From assembly GCF_002250705.1 (NCBI RefSeq), contig NZ_NMVP01000033.1, positions 124,001 through 188,000 of the forward strand: 64,000 nucleotides of DNA, written 5' to 3'. Made by a program: the position numbers and the translations under genes. Below, in pieces: positions 1 through 7,465 of the stretch. Position 1 is the first letter of the stretch. Each line of letters opens with the position of its first letter. Below the pieces are notes generated by a model. It was not told where the DNA came from and did no database searches. It saw nothing but the letters and a program-made list of their open reading frames with translations. Origin of the DNA: Enemella evansiae. GTDB taxonomy: Bacteria; Actinomycetota; Actinomycetes; Propionibacteriales; Propionibacteriaceae.

Positions 1-693
1 ACCCGCGGTGTCGGCCTGGCCGCCGACGATGCGCTGATCGGGCGCGGGTTGCGTCGGGTCGAGGTGGCGCTGCCGTCGACCGATGCGATGGCGCGGCGGG
101 CGATGCATCGGGCGGGTTTCCGGCGCGAGGGGGTACGCCGCCAGGCCCTGCGGTTGGCGAACGGCGAGCTGGACGATGTGGTGCTCTATGCCCGGCTGGT
201 CGATGACATCACCACCGGCCCGTCGGGCTTCTCCGGGGTGATGAACTCGGTGCTGCCGACCAAGCGGGTGATCGGGCATGTGATCTTCCGTGACTCGGCC
301 GGCCGGGTGCTGTTGTGCGACACCCATTTCAAGGCCGACTGGGAATTGCCTGGCGGCGTGGTCGAGCCGCGGGAGTCGCCGCGGGTCGGCGCGATCCGCG
401 AGGTCGCCGAGGAGCTGTCACTGGTCGTGGACCAGCTCCGGCTGCTGGTGGTGGACTGGATGCCGCCCTACCTCGGTTGGGACGACGCCCTGGAGTTCAT
501 CTTCGACGGCGGCGTGCTGACTCCCGAGCAGATCGCCTCGATCGTCAAGCAGGACAGCGAAATCGTCGCCGTGCACTGGGTCCCCGTGGAGCAGATCGCC
601 GACCACGTCTCCGAGCTCTCCGCCCGCCGCCTGCAGATCGCGCTCTCGCTCTCCCCCGGTGAGGTCGCCCTCACTGAGAACGGCACCCGCTGA
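1..693 (+). CDS. GNAT acetyltransferase-NUDIX hydrolase fusion (5' end outside window)
   Basis: The reading frame is open from base 1, so the gene begins upstream of the window; a TTG at 49 is only an internal codon. The first ~65 visible residues match the C-terminal half of a RimJ/RimL-type GNAT acetyltransferase, ending in the typical AGFRREGVRR and DDVVLYARL stretches. The rest is a NUDIX hydrolase domain with the box GVVEPRE-x7-REVAEELSL, in which the usual Gly near the end is Ser. NUDIX enzymes cleave nucleoside diphosphates linked to another group; the substrate cannot be read from the motif. The fusion suggests acetylation and hydrolysis of related metabolites or separate housekeeping roles. 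No operon partner is visible, because the next gene is 315 nt away. Confidence 0.85.
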   Translation, partial: TRGVGLAADDALIGRGLRRVEVALPSTDAMARRAMHRAGFRREGVRRQALRLANGELDDVVLYARLVDDITTGPSGFSGVMNSVLPTKRVIGHVIFRDSAGRVLLCDTHFKADWELPGGVVEPRESPRVGAIREVAEELSLVVDQLRLLVVDWMPPYLGWDDALEFIFDGGVLTPEQIASIVKQDSEIVAVHWVPVEQIADHVSELSARRLQIALSLSPGEVALTENGTR

Positions 694-707
694 CCCGACC
701 TCCCGGT

Positions 708-762
708 CCTCGAGTAGCAGTCCCGGCGCAGCGAAGCGGAGCCGGGACTGCGTGTCGAGAGG
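708..762. repeat. Family A palindromic repeat
   Basis: Outer ends are CCTCGAGTAG and TGTCGAGAGG; an inner perfect stem pairs CAGTCCCGGC (718-727) with GCCGGGACTG (741-750). It lies 15 nt after the stop of the NUDIX gene and could act as its transcription terminator. It is one of about eleven family A elements in the first 21.6 kb. Confidence 0.8.
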
Positions 763-807
763 CCGCCCCACCTGATACCCGACCCCGCAACCCGTCTGCT
801 GCGTACT

Positions 808-893
808 CGGACGTGCAGTGCCCGCGCCGGTCCATGATCAAACCCAGTCCCACTGGGTTCCGACAGCAGGCTGGGCGAGGTACTGCACGTCCG
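808..893. repeat. Nested inverted repeat upstream of the M14 carboxypeptidase
   Basis: The 314-nt gap 694-1007 holds a family A repeat and this structure. Outer 15-nt arms at 808-822 and 879-893 match at 14 positions (core CGGACGTGCAGT/ACTGCACGTCCG). Inside lies a perfect 8-bp stem with a 3-nt loop, AACCCAGT/ACTGGGTT at 841-859. A TTGACC at 936-941 could be a -35 box for the downstream gene, but no good -10 is seen. Whether the structure is regulatory or a dispersed repeat is unknown. Confidence 0.65.
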
Positions 894-1007
894 ATTACGC
901 AACCTCCAGACCCCTGCCCGGGAGTGATCGGACAATTGACCCACTCCGGCGGTGTTGGTTGACTGGTCAGACAACTCCCCAGCGACCCCGATAAGGATCC
1001 CGTTTCA

Positions 1008-2054
1008 ATGAAGAAATTCGCTGCCTCCCTTGCCGTCTGCGCCCTGATCGGCTCCGGCGCCGCACTCGCCACGACCCCTGCCAACGCCGTCGGTGGTGGA
1101 CCGAACTGCTGCACCGGCACCGTCAACACCTCCATCCTGAGCACCCACGAGTCGATGGTGGCCGAGCTGAAGAAGCAGGACGCCAAGCAGTCCGCGATGG
1201 AACTGGAGGTGATCGGGCAGAGCGTCAAGGGCCGCGACCTGATGCTCGCCAAGTTCATCACCAACCCCGCCAACCCGACCGTGCTCTATTTCACCCAGCA
1301 GCACGGCAACGAGGCGCTGAACACCGAGGGCGCCCTGGACTTCATCAAGTCGCTCGGCAACTCCAACAAGCGCCTGCTGGACAAGGTGAACATCCTCGTG
1401 GTGCCGATGGTCAACCCCGATGGCGCGATGGGCGATGTGAACTTCCCGCTCGATGACTACATCGCCGCCGGTGACCGGAATCTCACCCGCTACAACGCGA
1501 ACAAGGTCGACCTGAATCGCGACCACGTCGCCAAGTCCCAGCCGGAGACCCAGGCGCTGCACCGGATGATCACCAAGTACCAGGCGCAGCTCGGCATCGA
1601 CTACGCCGTCGACCTGCACCATCAGGCCACCCGCTCGGCCACCGACGGCGAGCTGGTCTCCGGCTCGATCCTCTATCCGACCTCACCCGAGGTCGACCCG
1701 GCCGTGGTCGATGGCTCCAAGCGGCTCGGATCGGTTGTCTACAACGCGATCGAGCCGACCGGCTGGGGCCACATCGGCAAATACGACGGCGGCAGCGCGA
1801 CCACCATCAGCCGCAATGGGATCGCCGCCGAATACGGGATCTCCACGCTGCTGTTCGAGATGCGCGGGATGGCCGATCACGAATACGAGCAGTACGTGCT
1901 CGGGCAGAAGTCGAACGGTTACCTGATCAAGCAGACCGTCGTCACGATGGAGTCCACCGCCAAGGCGATCGGCGACGGCTCGATCAACACCGCCGATACC
2001 AGCTTTTGGGACACCCTGCCGGTACAGGAGAACCTGCCGCCGAAGAAGGGCTGA
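1008..2054 (+). CDS. Secreted M14-family zinc carboxypeptidase
   Basis: This 348-residue protein starts with a Sec signal peptide (KK, hydrophobic core, likely cleavage after ...TPANA at about 27). The M14 zinc site is visible as H99-x2-E102, with the third ligand in VDLHHQ (H204 or H205). DLNRDH (168-173) is the substrate-binding segment and E284 in LLFEMRG is the likely catalytic glutamate. M14 enzymes remove C-terminal residues from peptides, or cleave peptidoglycan stem peptides in some subfamilies, so the substrate here is open. The start is the ATG after AAGGA at 993-997. It is transcribed alone and ends against convergent repeats. Confidence 0.9.
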   Translation: MKKFAASLAVCALIGSGAALATTPANAVGGGPNCCTGTVNTSILSTHESMVAELKKQDAKQSAMELEVIGQSVKGRDLMLAKFITNPANPTVLYFTQQHGNEALNTEGALDFIKSLGNSNKRLLDKVNILVVPMVNPDGAMGDVNFPLDDYIAAGDRNLTRYNANKVDLNRDHVAKSQPETQALHRMITKYQAQLGIDYAVDLHHQATRSATDGELVSGSILYPTSPEVDPAVVDGSKRLGSVVYNAIEPTGWGHIGKYDGGSATTISRNGIAAEYGISTLLFEMRGMADHEYEQYVLGQKSNGYLIKQTVVTMESTAKAIGDGSINTADTSFWDTLPVQENLPPKKG

Positions 2055-2073
2055 ACTGCCCAACGCACCAACT

Positions 2074-2132
2074 CATCTCGACACGCACCGCCGGCGTCGC
2101 TCCGCGGCGCCGGCGGTACTACTCGATGAACG
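2074..2132. repeat. Family A palindromic repeat
   Basis: Starts CATCTCGACACG and ends CTACTCGATG, the reverse orientation of the copy at 708. A perfect 10-bp inner stem pairs ACCGCCGGCG (2087-2096) with CGCCGGCGGT (2108-2117). It sits between two convergent genes, so a bidirectional terminator role is likely. Confidence 0.8.
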
Positions 2133-2133
2133 T

Positions 2134-2187
2134 GATGAACCCTGGCTCCGCAGGCGGAGCCGGGGTTCTGCTACTCGATGAGCGTGG
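2134..2187. repeat. Family A palindromic repeat, one end degenerate
   Basis: The right end CTACTCGATGAGCGTGG is intact. The inner arms form a strong GC stem around 2138-2166 (CTGGCTCCG against CGGAGCCGG). It directly abuts the previous element and the stop codon of the minus-strand co-chaperone gene at 2190. Confidence 0.75.
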
Positions 2188-2189
2188 GG

Positions 2190-3137
2190 TCAGAAGAGGG
2201 CGGTGGAGAGCTTGCGGCGGAACTTGAGCACCACCGGGTTGCTGTTGCCCAGGGTCTCGAAGAGCTCGAGCAGGCGGAGGCGTACCTTCTCCCGATCATC
2301 ACCGCTGGTGTTGCGCACCGTCTCGATCAACCGACCGAAGGCCGCCTCGGGGTCGCTGCCGACCAGCTCGGCGTCGGCGGCGGCGAGCTGGGCGTCGACA
2401 TCGGTCGGCGCGGCGTCGGCCTTGCCGATCTCGGAGCCGTCCAGCTTGCTGCTGCGATCCAGCAGCCCGGCCTGCGCCCGCCCGGCGAGCGCCTCGGCAT
2501 CACCCGGGCTCTGCGCCAGCACCTTGTCGAACTCGTCCCGGGCGGTGGCGAAGTCGCCCTTCTCCAGCGCTTCGTCGGCGGCGGCGAAGCGGGGATCGAT
2601 GCCGCCGGCGCCATCTTCCTCACCGTCACCGTCGCCCTGACCGGCAGCCGGCCCGACCGGATCGGCCTTGCCCATCACGCCGCTGGCGGCCGCGGCCTGC
2701 AACACCTGGTCGAGCACCTGCTTGATGTTCTCCTTGGGCTGCACACCCTGGAACAGCGGGGCCAGCTGGCCGCCGATCACCGCAACCACCGTCGGCACCG
2801 CCTGGATGCCGAGCGCCTGGGCGATGTCGGGCGCGGACTCGGCCGCCACCCGCACCAGCAGGAACTTCCCGGCGTACTCGTCGGCGAGCGCGCTCAGGTC
2901 CGCCGACAGCTGCTCCGAACCCTGCGCCCGCGGGCTGTAGAACTCCACCACGATCGGGTACTGCATCGAGCGCTGCAGCAACTGCTCGAAGGCGGCGATG
3001 TCGGTGACCTCCATGACGTACGCCCCAGCGCCCCCGCCGCCCGGCGCGCCGGGAGCCCCCGGAGCGCCCGCGGAGGCCCGGGCCTTGAGCCCGGACAGGT
3101 CGATGGCACCGGGACGATTGAAACTCGCAGCAGTCAT
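2190..3137 (-). CDS. Thioredoxin-like/TPR co-chaperone (CnoX/YbbN family)
   Basis: A 315-residue protein in three parts: a Gly/Ala/Pro-rich N-terminal linker (about 20-45), a thioredoxin fold (about 45-160, ending with the cis-Pro segment AVPTVVAV), and a C-terminal tetratricopeptide region typical of YbbN/CnoX. The usual WCxxC is replaced by YSPRAQGSEQ, so there is no redox cysteine and a chaperone or holdase role is more likely than disulfide exchange. The open frame continues upstream into the pgm gene on the opposite strand. The ATG at 3137 was chosen because it gives a family-like N-terminus. It is divergent from pgm with only 42 nt between starts. Confidence 0.85.
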   Translation of the reverse strand: MTAASFNRPGAIDLSGLKARASAGAPGAPGAPGGGGAGAYVMEVTDIAAFEQLLQRSMQYPIVVEFYSPRAQGSEQLSADLSALADEYAGKFLLVRVAAESAPDIAQALGIQAVPTVVAVIGGQLAPLFQGVQPKENIKQVLDQVLQAAAASGVMGKADPVGPAAGQGDGDGEEDGAGGIDPRFAAADEALEKGDFATARDEFDKVLAQSPGDAEALAGRAQAGLLDRSSKLDGSEIGKADAAPTDVDAQLAAADAELVGSDPEAAFGRLIETVRNTSGDDREKVRLRLLELFETLGNSNPVVLKFRRKLSTALF

Positions 3138-3167
3138 GGTGCCTATTCTTGCAGCCACCGGAAGTCC

Positions 3168-3179
3168 TAGGCTCATCCC
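3168..3179 (+). promoter_or_regulatory. -10 element of a probable leaderless promoter for pgm
   Basis: TAGGCT at 3168-3173 is followed by exactly 6 nt and the ATG, with no Shine-Dalgarno sequence. The same spacing recurs in front of at least five other genes in the window. Confidence 0.5.
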
Positions 3180-4811
3180 ATGGCACACGAACGCGCTGGT
3201 ACGCCCGCACTCCCCGAGGACCTGATCGATGTCGGCGCGGTACTGGGCGCCTATTACGACCGCACGCCCGATCCGGACAACCCCGATCAGCAGGTCGTCT
3301 TCGGCACCTCCGGGCACCGCGGCTCGAGCCTGGACACCAAGTTCAACGAGGCGCACATCGCCGCCACCACGCAGGCGATCGTCGAATACCGCGCCGGCCA
3401 GGGCATCACCGGGCCGCTCTATCTCGGCAAGGACACCCACGCACTGTCCGGTCCGGCCTGGCAGACCGCGATCGAGGTGCTGGTCGCCAACGGGGTCGCC
3501 GTGCGTGCCGAGCGGATCGACCAGTACACCCCGACCCCGGCGGTGTCGCGGGCGATCATCGCGCACAATGCCACCGAGCCGCTGGCTCGGGCGGACGGCA
3601 TCGTGGTCACCCCCTCGCACAACCCGCCCCGCGACGGCGGCTTCAAATACAACCCGCCGCACGGTGGTCCGGCCGATTCGGATGCCACCAGCTGGATCGC
3701 CGACCGGGCCAACCAGCTGCTCCGCGATCCCTCGAGCATCAAGCGGATTCCCTTCGACCGTGCGAAATCCGAGGTCGAGACCTTCGACTACCTGACCGCC
3801 TACGTCGACGACCTGCGCAACGCGATCGACATCGATGCGATCCGCAGCGCCGGCGTACACATCGGTGCCGATCCGATGGGTGGCGCCTCGGTCGAATACT
3901 GGGGCCGGATCGCCGAGCGGCTGGGGCTGAACCTGGAGGTGGTGAACCCGGTCGTCGATCCGCAGTTCGCGTTCATGACCCTGGACACCGACGGCAAGAT
4001 CCGGATGGACTGCTCCTCCCCCGATGCGATGGCCAGCCTGATCCACAACAAGGACCGCTACGACATCGCCACCGGCAATGACGCCGATTCCGACCGGCAC
4101 GGCATCGTCACCCCCGACGCCGGGTTGATGAACCCGAATGCCTATCTGGCCGTTGCGATCGAATATCTGTTCAGTCACCGCGACCAGTGGCCCGCCGAGG
4201 CGGGGGTCGGCAAGACGCTGGTCTCCTCCAGCCTGATCGACAAGGTGGCCGCCGAACTGGGCCGCACACTGGTCGAGGTCCCGGTCGGCTTCAAGTGGTT
4301 CGTGCCCGGGCTGCAGAGCGGCGAGATCGGCTTCGGCGGTGAGGAATCCGCCGGCGCCTCCTTCCTGACCCGGACCGGGAAGACCTGGACCACCGACAAG
4401 GACGGCATCCTGCTCGCCCTGCTGGCCAGCGAGATCAAGGCGGTCACCGGGTCCTCACCGAGCGAGCGGTACGCCGACATCGAGCGTCGGCACGGGTCCT
4501 CGGCGTACGCCCGGATCGACGCCGAGGCGAATCGTGAGGAGAAGGCCCGGCTGGCCGCGCTCTCCCCCGCCGACGTCACCGCCACCGAGCTGGCCGGCGA
4601 GCCGATCGAGAACATCCTCACCGAGGCGCCCGGCAACGGGGCCAAGATCGGCGGGCTGAAGGTGACCACCGCCGATGCCTGGTTCGCGGCCCGCCCCTCC
4701 GGCACCGAGGACAAGTACAAGATCTATGCCGAGTCGCTGAAGGGCCCCGAGCACCTCGCCGAGGTGCAGTCCGAGGCGAAGGCCGTCGTCGACCAGGTGC
4801 TCAAGGGCTGA
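3180..4811 (+). CDS. pgm: Phosphoglucomutase, alpha-D-glucose-specific
   Basis: This 543-residue enzyme interconverts glucose 1-phosphate and glucose 6-phosphate, linking glycolysis with glycogen, trehalose and cell-wall sugar nucleotides. All four active-site segments are present: the phosphoserine loop TPSHNP with Ser146, the Mg-binding loop D301-A-D303-S-D305, the sugar-binding GEESAGASF, and the phosphate-binding [12 protein letters not shown] near the C-terminus. The length matches E. coli Pgm (about 546). The ATG lacks a Shine-Dalgarno and follows a TAGGCT hexamer, so translation is probably leaderless. It is monocistronic, followed by two palindromic repeats. Confidence 0.95.
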   Translation: MAHERAGTPALPEDLIDVGAVLGAYYDRTPDPDNPDQQVVFGTSGHRGSSLDTKFNEAHIAATTQAIVEYRAGQGITGPLYLGKDTHALSGPAWQTAIEVLVANGVAVRAERIDQYTPTPAVSRAIIAHNATEPLARADGIVVTPSHNPPRDGGFKYNPPHGGPADSDATSWIADRANQLLRDPSSIKRIPFDRAKSEVETFDYLTAYVDDLRNAIDIDAIRSAGVHIGADPMGGASVEYWGRIAERLGLNLEVVNPVVDPQFAFMTLDTDGKIRMDCSSPDAMASLIHNKDRYDIATGNDADSDRHGIVTPDAGLMNPNAYLAVAIEYLFSHRDQWPAEAGVGKTLVSSSLIDKVAAELGRTLVEVPVGFKWFVPGLQSGEIGFGGEESAGASFLTRTGKTWTTDKDGILLALLASEIKAVTGSSPSERYADIERRHGSSAYARIDAEANREEKARLAALSPADVTATELAGEPIENILTEAPGNGAKIGGLKVTTADAWFAARPSGTEDKYKIYAESLKGPEHLAEVQSEAKAVVDQVLKG

Positions 4812-4823
4812 CGGACCCCCACG

Positions 4824-4882
4824 CTCATCGAGTAGCAGCCCATGCGGAGCGAAGCGGAGCAATGGGCTGCGTGTCGAGATGA
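4824..4882. repeat. Family A palindromic repeat
   Basis: CTCATCGAGTAG at the left and GTGTCGAGATGA at the right, with inner arms CAGCCCAT and ATGGGCTG. It lies 12 nt after the pgm stop, the position of a terminator. Confidence 0.8.
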
Positions 4883-4898
4883 TCTGAGCCGGCCAGGC

Positions 4899-4964
4899 TC
4901 CTCTCGACACGGCAACCCCGGCTCCGCTCCGCTGCGCCGGGGTTGCCTACTCGAGGAGCGTGGG
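4899..4964. repeat. Family A palindromic repeat (opposite orientation)
   Basis: Begins TCCTCTCGACACGG and ends CTACTCGAGGAGCG. The inner stem pairs GGCAACCCCGG with CCGGGGTTGCC. Together with the element at 4824 it fills most of the space between pgm and the GntR promoter. Confidence 0.8.
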
Positions 4965-4985
4965 GGTCGCATCGTGAGACAACCC

Positions 4986-5020
4986 TTGCCGGATTTGTAC
5001 GGCCAAATCTAGATTGGCCG
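4986..5020 (+). promoter_or_regulatory. Candidate promoter with overlapping operator for the GntR/TRAP operon
   Basis: TTGCCG (4986-4991) and TAGATT (5010-5015), 18 nt apart, resemble a -35/-10 pair. A perfect palindrome, CGGCCAA-ATCTAGA-TTGGCCG (5000-5020), covers the -10. This is the geometry of a repressor site, and the first gene of the operon encodes a GntR/HutC regulator, so autoregulation is inferred. Confidence 0.55.
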
Positions 5021-5051
5021 CACATTTCATCGAGCAGGGGACGGGGAGGGC

Positions 5052-5795
5052 ATGGACTGGGGTGAGCGACGCGTCGGCGAGACGGCGTACCAGCACCTGG
5101 CCCGCGAGCTCCGCGACCGGATCCTCGACAACGCCTTCCCACCCGACGAACCGCTGCCGACCGAGACCGCGCTGGCCCAGCAGTTCGGGCTGTCCCGGCA
5201 GACCGTGCGCCGGGCCTTCCTGGAACTGGTCAACGAGGGGCTCGTCACCCGGCGCGCCGGCCGCGGCACCTTCGCCTCTCCCCCGGGACGCCGCTACCAG
5301 CGCCATTTCGGCTCGATCGCCGATCTGATCGGGTTGAGCGCGGACAGCCAGCTCGAGGTGGTCACCCCGCTCGCCGGCGGCTACGACCCCCAGGCCGCCG
5401 AACGGCTCAAGGTCTCCGAGCGACTGCTCTACACCGTCACCTTCCGCCGTTGGCACGAGGGCGAGTGCTTCTGCGCCACCACGGTCTGGCTGCCGCCGAA
5501 GCAGGGTGCGGCGCTGGAACGCGTACCGGCGCTGAGCACCCCCGGCGCGCGCGTCGACCGCACGATCATCGGCCTGCTGGAGGAGCACGGATTCGCGCTC
5601 CGGGATGCCGAGCAGCGGATCACCGCCGCCCTGGCCACCGAGCAGGCCCGGGCCCTGCTCGACTGCCACAGCGGCGACCCGGTGCTGCACATCGAACGCA
5701 CCTACACCGACCACACCGATACGCCGATGGAGTACGCCGTCAGCGACTATCTGCCCTCGCACTACACCCACGTGCTGCATCTCGGCCGAGCCTGA
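5052..5795 (+). CDS. GntR-family regulator, HutC/UTRA subfamily
   Basis: 247 residues. The N-terminal winged helix (about 8-80) shows the GntR pattern, with LPTETALAQQFGLSRQTVRR followed by a wing segment VTRRAGRGTF. The C-terminal part (about 95-245) is a UTRA ligand-binding domain ending in the conserved segment MEYAVSDYLPSHY. HutC-type proteins bind small effectors and usually repress adjacent catabolic genes. A GGGGAGGG Shine-Dalgarno precedes the ATG. It is 40 nt upstream of the TRAP receptor gene and most likely controls the operon from the palindrome at 5000-5020. The inducer is inferred to be the transported acid or its CoA ester. Confidence 0.88.
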   Translation: MDWGERRVGETAYQHLARELRDRILDNAFPPDEPLPTETALAQQFGLSRQTVRRAFLELVNEGLVTRRAGRGTFASPPGRRYQRHFGSIADLIGLSADSQLEVVTPLAGGYDPQAAERLKVSERLLYTVTFRRWHEGECFCATTVWLPPKQGAALERVPALSTPGARVDRTIIGLLEEHGFALRDAEQRITAALATEQARALLDCHSGDPVLHIERTYTDHTDTPMEYAVSDYLPSHYTHVLHLGRA

Positions 5796-5835
5796 AACGC
5801 CAATCGACAAAGGAAAGACCACGACAGGAGGAACG

Positions 5836-6867
5836 ATGAAGTTCCGCAGAACCCTCACCGCAGCAGCGGTCGCCGTGCTCAGTCTGAGCGCGACCGGCTG
5901 CGTCCGCGGCGCCCTGATGAACGCGGGCGGCACCTACACGATCAAGTTCGCCCACGTGACCACGGCCGCCACCCCCAAGGGTCAGGCCGCCGACTTCTTC
6001 GCCGCCGATGTGGAGAAGCGGACCAACGGCCGGGTCCGGGTACAGGTCTATCCGAACTCCGAGCTCTATGGCGACAAGGACGAGATGCAGGCCATCCAGT
6101 CCAACTCGGTGCAGATGCTCGCACCGGCCAGCGCCAAGTTCACCACCGTCGCCCCGGCCCTGCAGGTGCTCGATCTGCCCTATCTGTTCGAGACCCCGGA
6201 CGAGATCCCGCAGGTCGCCGCCCCCGACACCCAGGTCGGCCGGGCGATCTATGCGAACAAGGATCTGGAGGCCAAGGGCATGAAGGTGCTCGGCCTGTGG
6301 GACTCCGGGATGAAGCAGATCCACTCGAACAACCGCACCGTCAGCCCGTCCGACATGGTCGGCAAGAAATACCGCATCCAGCCCTCGGACGTGCTGCGCA
6401 CCCAGTTCGAGAAGTGGGGTGGAATCCCCACCCCACTGGCCTTCGCCGAGGTCTACAACGGGTTGCAGCAGGGTGTCATCGACGGTGGTGAGAACACCTG
6501 GTCCAACATCCAGTCACAGAAGATGCACACGGTGCAGAAATACATCACCGCCTCCGACCACGGCTACATCGGCTACGTGCTGATCATCAACAAGTCCTTC
6601 TTCGACGAGCTTCCCCCCGATCTGCAGCGCGATGTCGAGGCCAGTGCCACCGAGGCCAGCCGGGTGAACCGGGAACGCTCCGCCCAGCTCGAACTCGAAT
6701 CCCGCAAGAAGATCGAGGCGACCGGGAACACCGAGATCGTCTCCCTCACCCCAGAGCAGCGGCAGACGCTGCGGGACGCGGTGCTGCCCTCGGTCTATCT
6801 GCAGTATCGCGACGCGATCGGCCCGGAGATCGTCGACGAACTGCTCGCCCGCAAGAAGCTGCGCTGA
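5836..6867 (+). CDS. dctP: TRAP transporter solute-binding protein (DctP family), lipoprotein
   Basis: 343 residues. The signal peptide ends in a lipobox (SATGC), so the receptor should be lipid-anchored on the outer face of the membrane, as expected for a Gram-positive TRAP system. The mature part shows DctP features: the opening YTIKFAHV, the conserved VYPNSELYGD segment, and EVYNGLQQGVIDGGENT. Together with the Q and M subunits it should import an organic acid by sodium- or proton-coupled transport. The metabolic genes downstream suggest a C5 dicarboxylate such as itaconate. Shine-Dalgarno AGGAGG lies at 5826-5831. Confidence 0.92.
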   Translation: MKFRRTLTAAAVAVLSLSATGCVRGALMNAGGTYTIKFAHVTTAATPKGQAADFFAADVEKRTNGRVRVQVYPNSELYGDKDEMQAIQSNSVQMLAPASAKFTTVAPALQVLDLPYLFETPDEIPQVAAPDTQVGRAIYANKDLEAKGMKVLGLWDSGMKQIHSNNRTVSPSDMVGKKYRIQPSDVLRTQFEKWGGIPTPLAFAEVYNGLQQGVIDGGENTWSNIQSQKMHTVQKYITASDHGYIGYVLIINKSFFDELPPDLQRDVEASATEASRVNRERSAQLELESRKKIEATGNTEIVSLTPEQRQTLRDAVLPSVYLQYRDAIGPEIVDELLARKKLR

Positions 6868-6883
6868 GGGAGGTGAGTCGATC

Positions 6884-7465
6884 ATGAAGCAGTTGAACAG
6901 AATCCTCACGTCGGTGGAGAACACCCTGGCGGTGGCCACCCTGGCCGCCGCGGCGGTCATCGCGATCGTCTCGGTGGTGCTCCGCAACCTCACCGGCGCG
7001 GTCGTCTTCTGGGCCGAGGAGGCGACGATCTATCTGATCATCTACTCCACCTTCATCGGCGCGGTCGCCACCCTGCGCTCCGATGAACACGTCAACATCG
7101 ACATCCTGCCGGTGCTGCTGAAAGGCACCGCCCGCAAGGCGATCACGCTGATCGGCCGGCTGGTCACCATCGGCTACATGGTCAGCCTGGCGGTGCTCTC
7201 CTGGATGCTGATCGCCGAACCGTTCTCCCGGCGCACCATCACCCCGGCTCTGAAGCTGCCGTTGTGGGTGCTGGAGCTGTCGGTGGCGATCGGTTTCACC
7301 CTGATGGCGCTGCGTTCGCTGGAGCTGGCCTGGCGGACCTGGCGTACGCCCCGCGACGAGATCGGTCGCGACGTGTACGCCGACGAGCTGGCCGCGGCCG
7401 GGTTCGACCAGAGCGATCTGGCCGCCCGGAATCCCAATCTCGACGGCGATCGGAGCGACCGATGA
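6884..7465 (+). CDS. dctQ: TRAP transporter small permease subunit (DctQ family)
   Basis: 193 residues with four hydrophobic segments (about 15-37, 45-65, 85-110, 125-145). The typical DctQ segment FWAEEATIYLIIYSTFIGA is present. The C-terminal 45 residues are polar and cytoplasmic. The subunit pairs with the large permease and contacts the receptor protein. GGGAGG precedes the start, and its stop overlaps the next start (ATGA at 7462-7465), implying translational coupling and equal production of Q and M. Confidence 0.9.
   Translation: MKQLNRILTSVENTLAVATLAAAAVIAIVSVVLRNLTGAVVFWAEEATIYLIIYSTFIGAVATLRSDEHVNIDILPVLLKGTARKAITLIGRLVTIGYMVSLAVLSWMLIAEPFSRRTITPALKLPLWVLELSVAIGFTLMALRSLELAWRTWRTPRDEIGRDVYADELAAAGFDQSDLAARNPNLDGDRSDR

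Noticed and set aside
3138..4178. N-terminal extension of the thioredoxin-like protein into the pgm region
   Set aside because: The extension is antisense to pgm, and the ATG at 3137 yields a family-like N-terminus.
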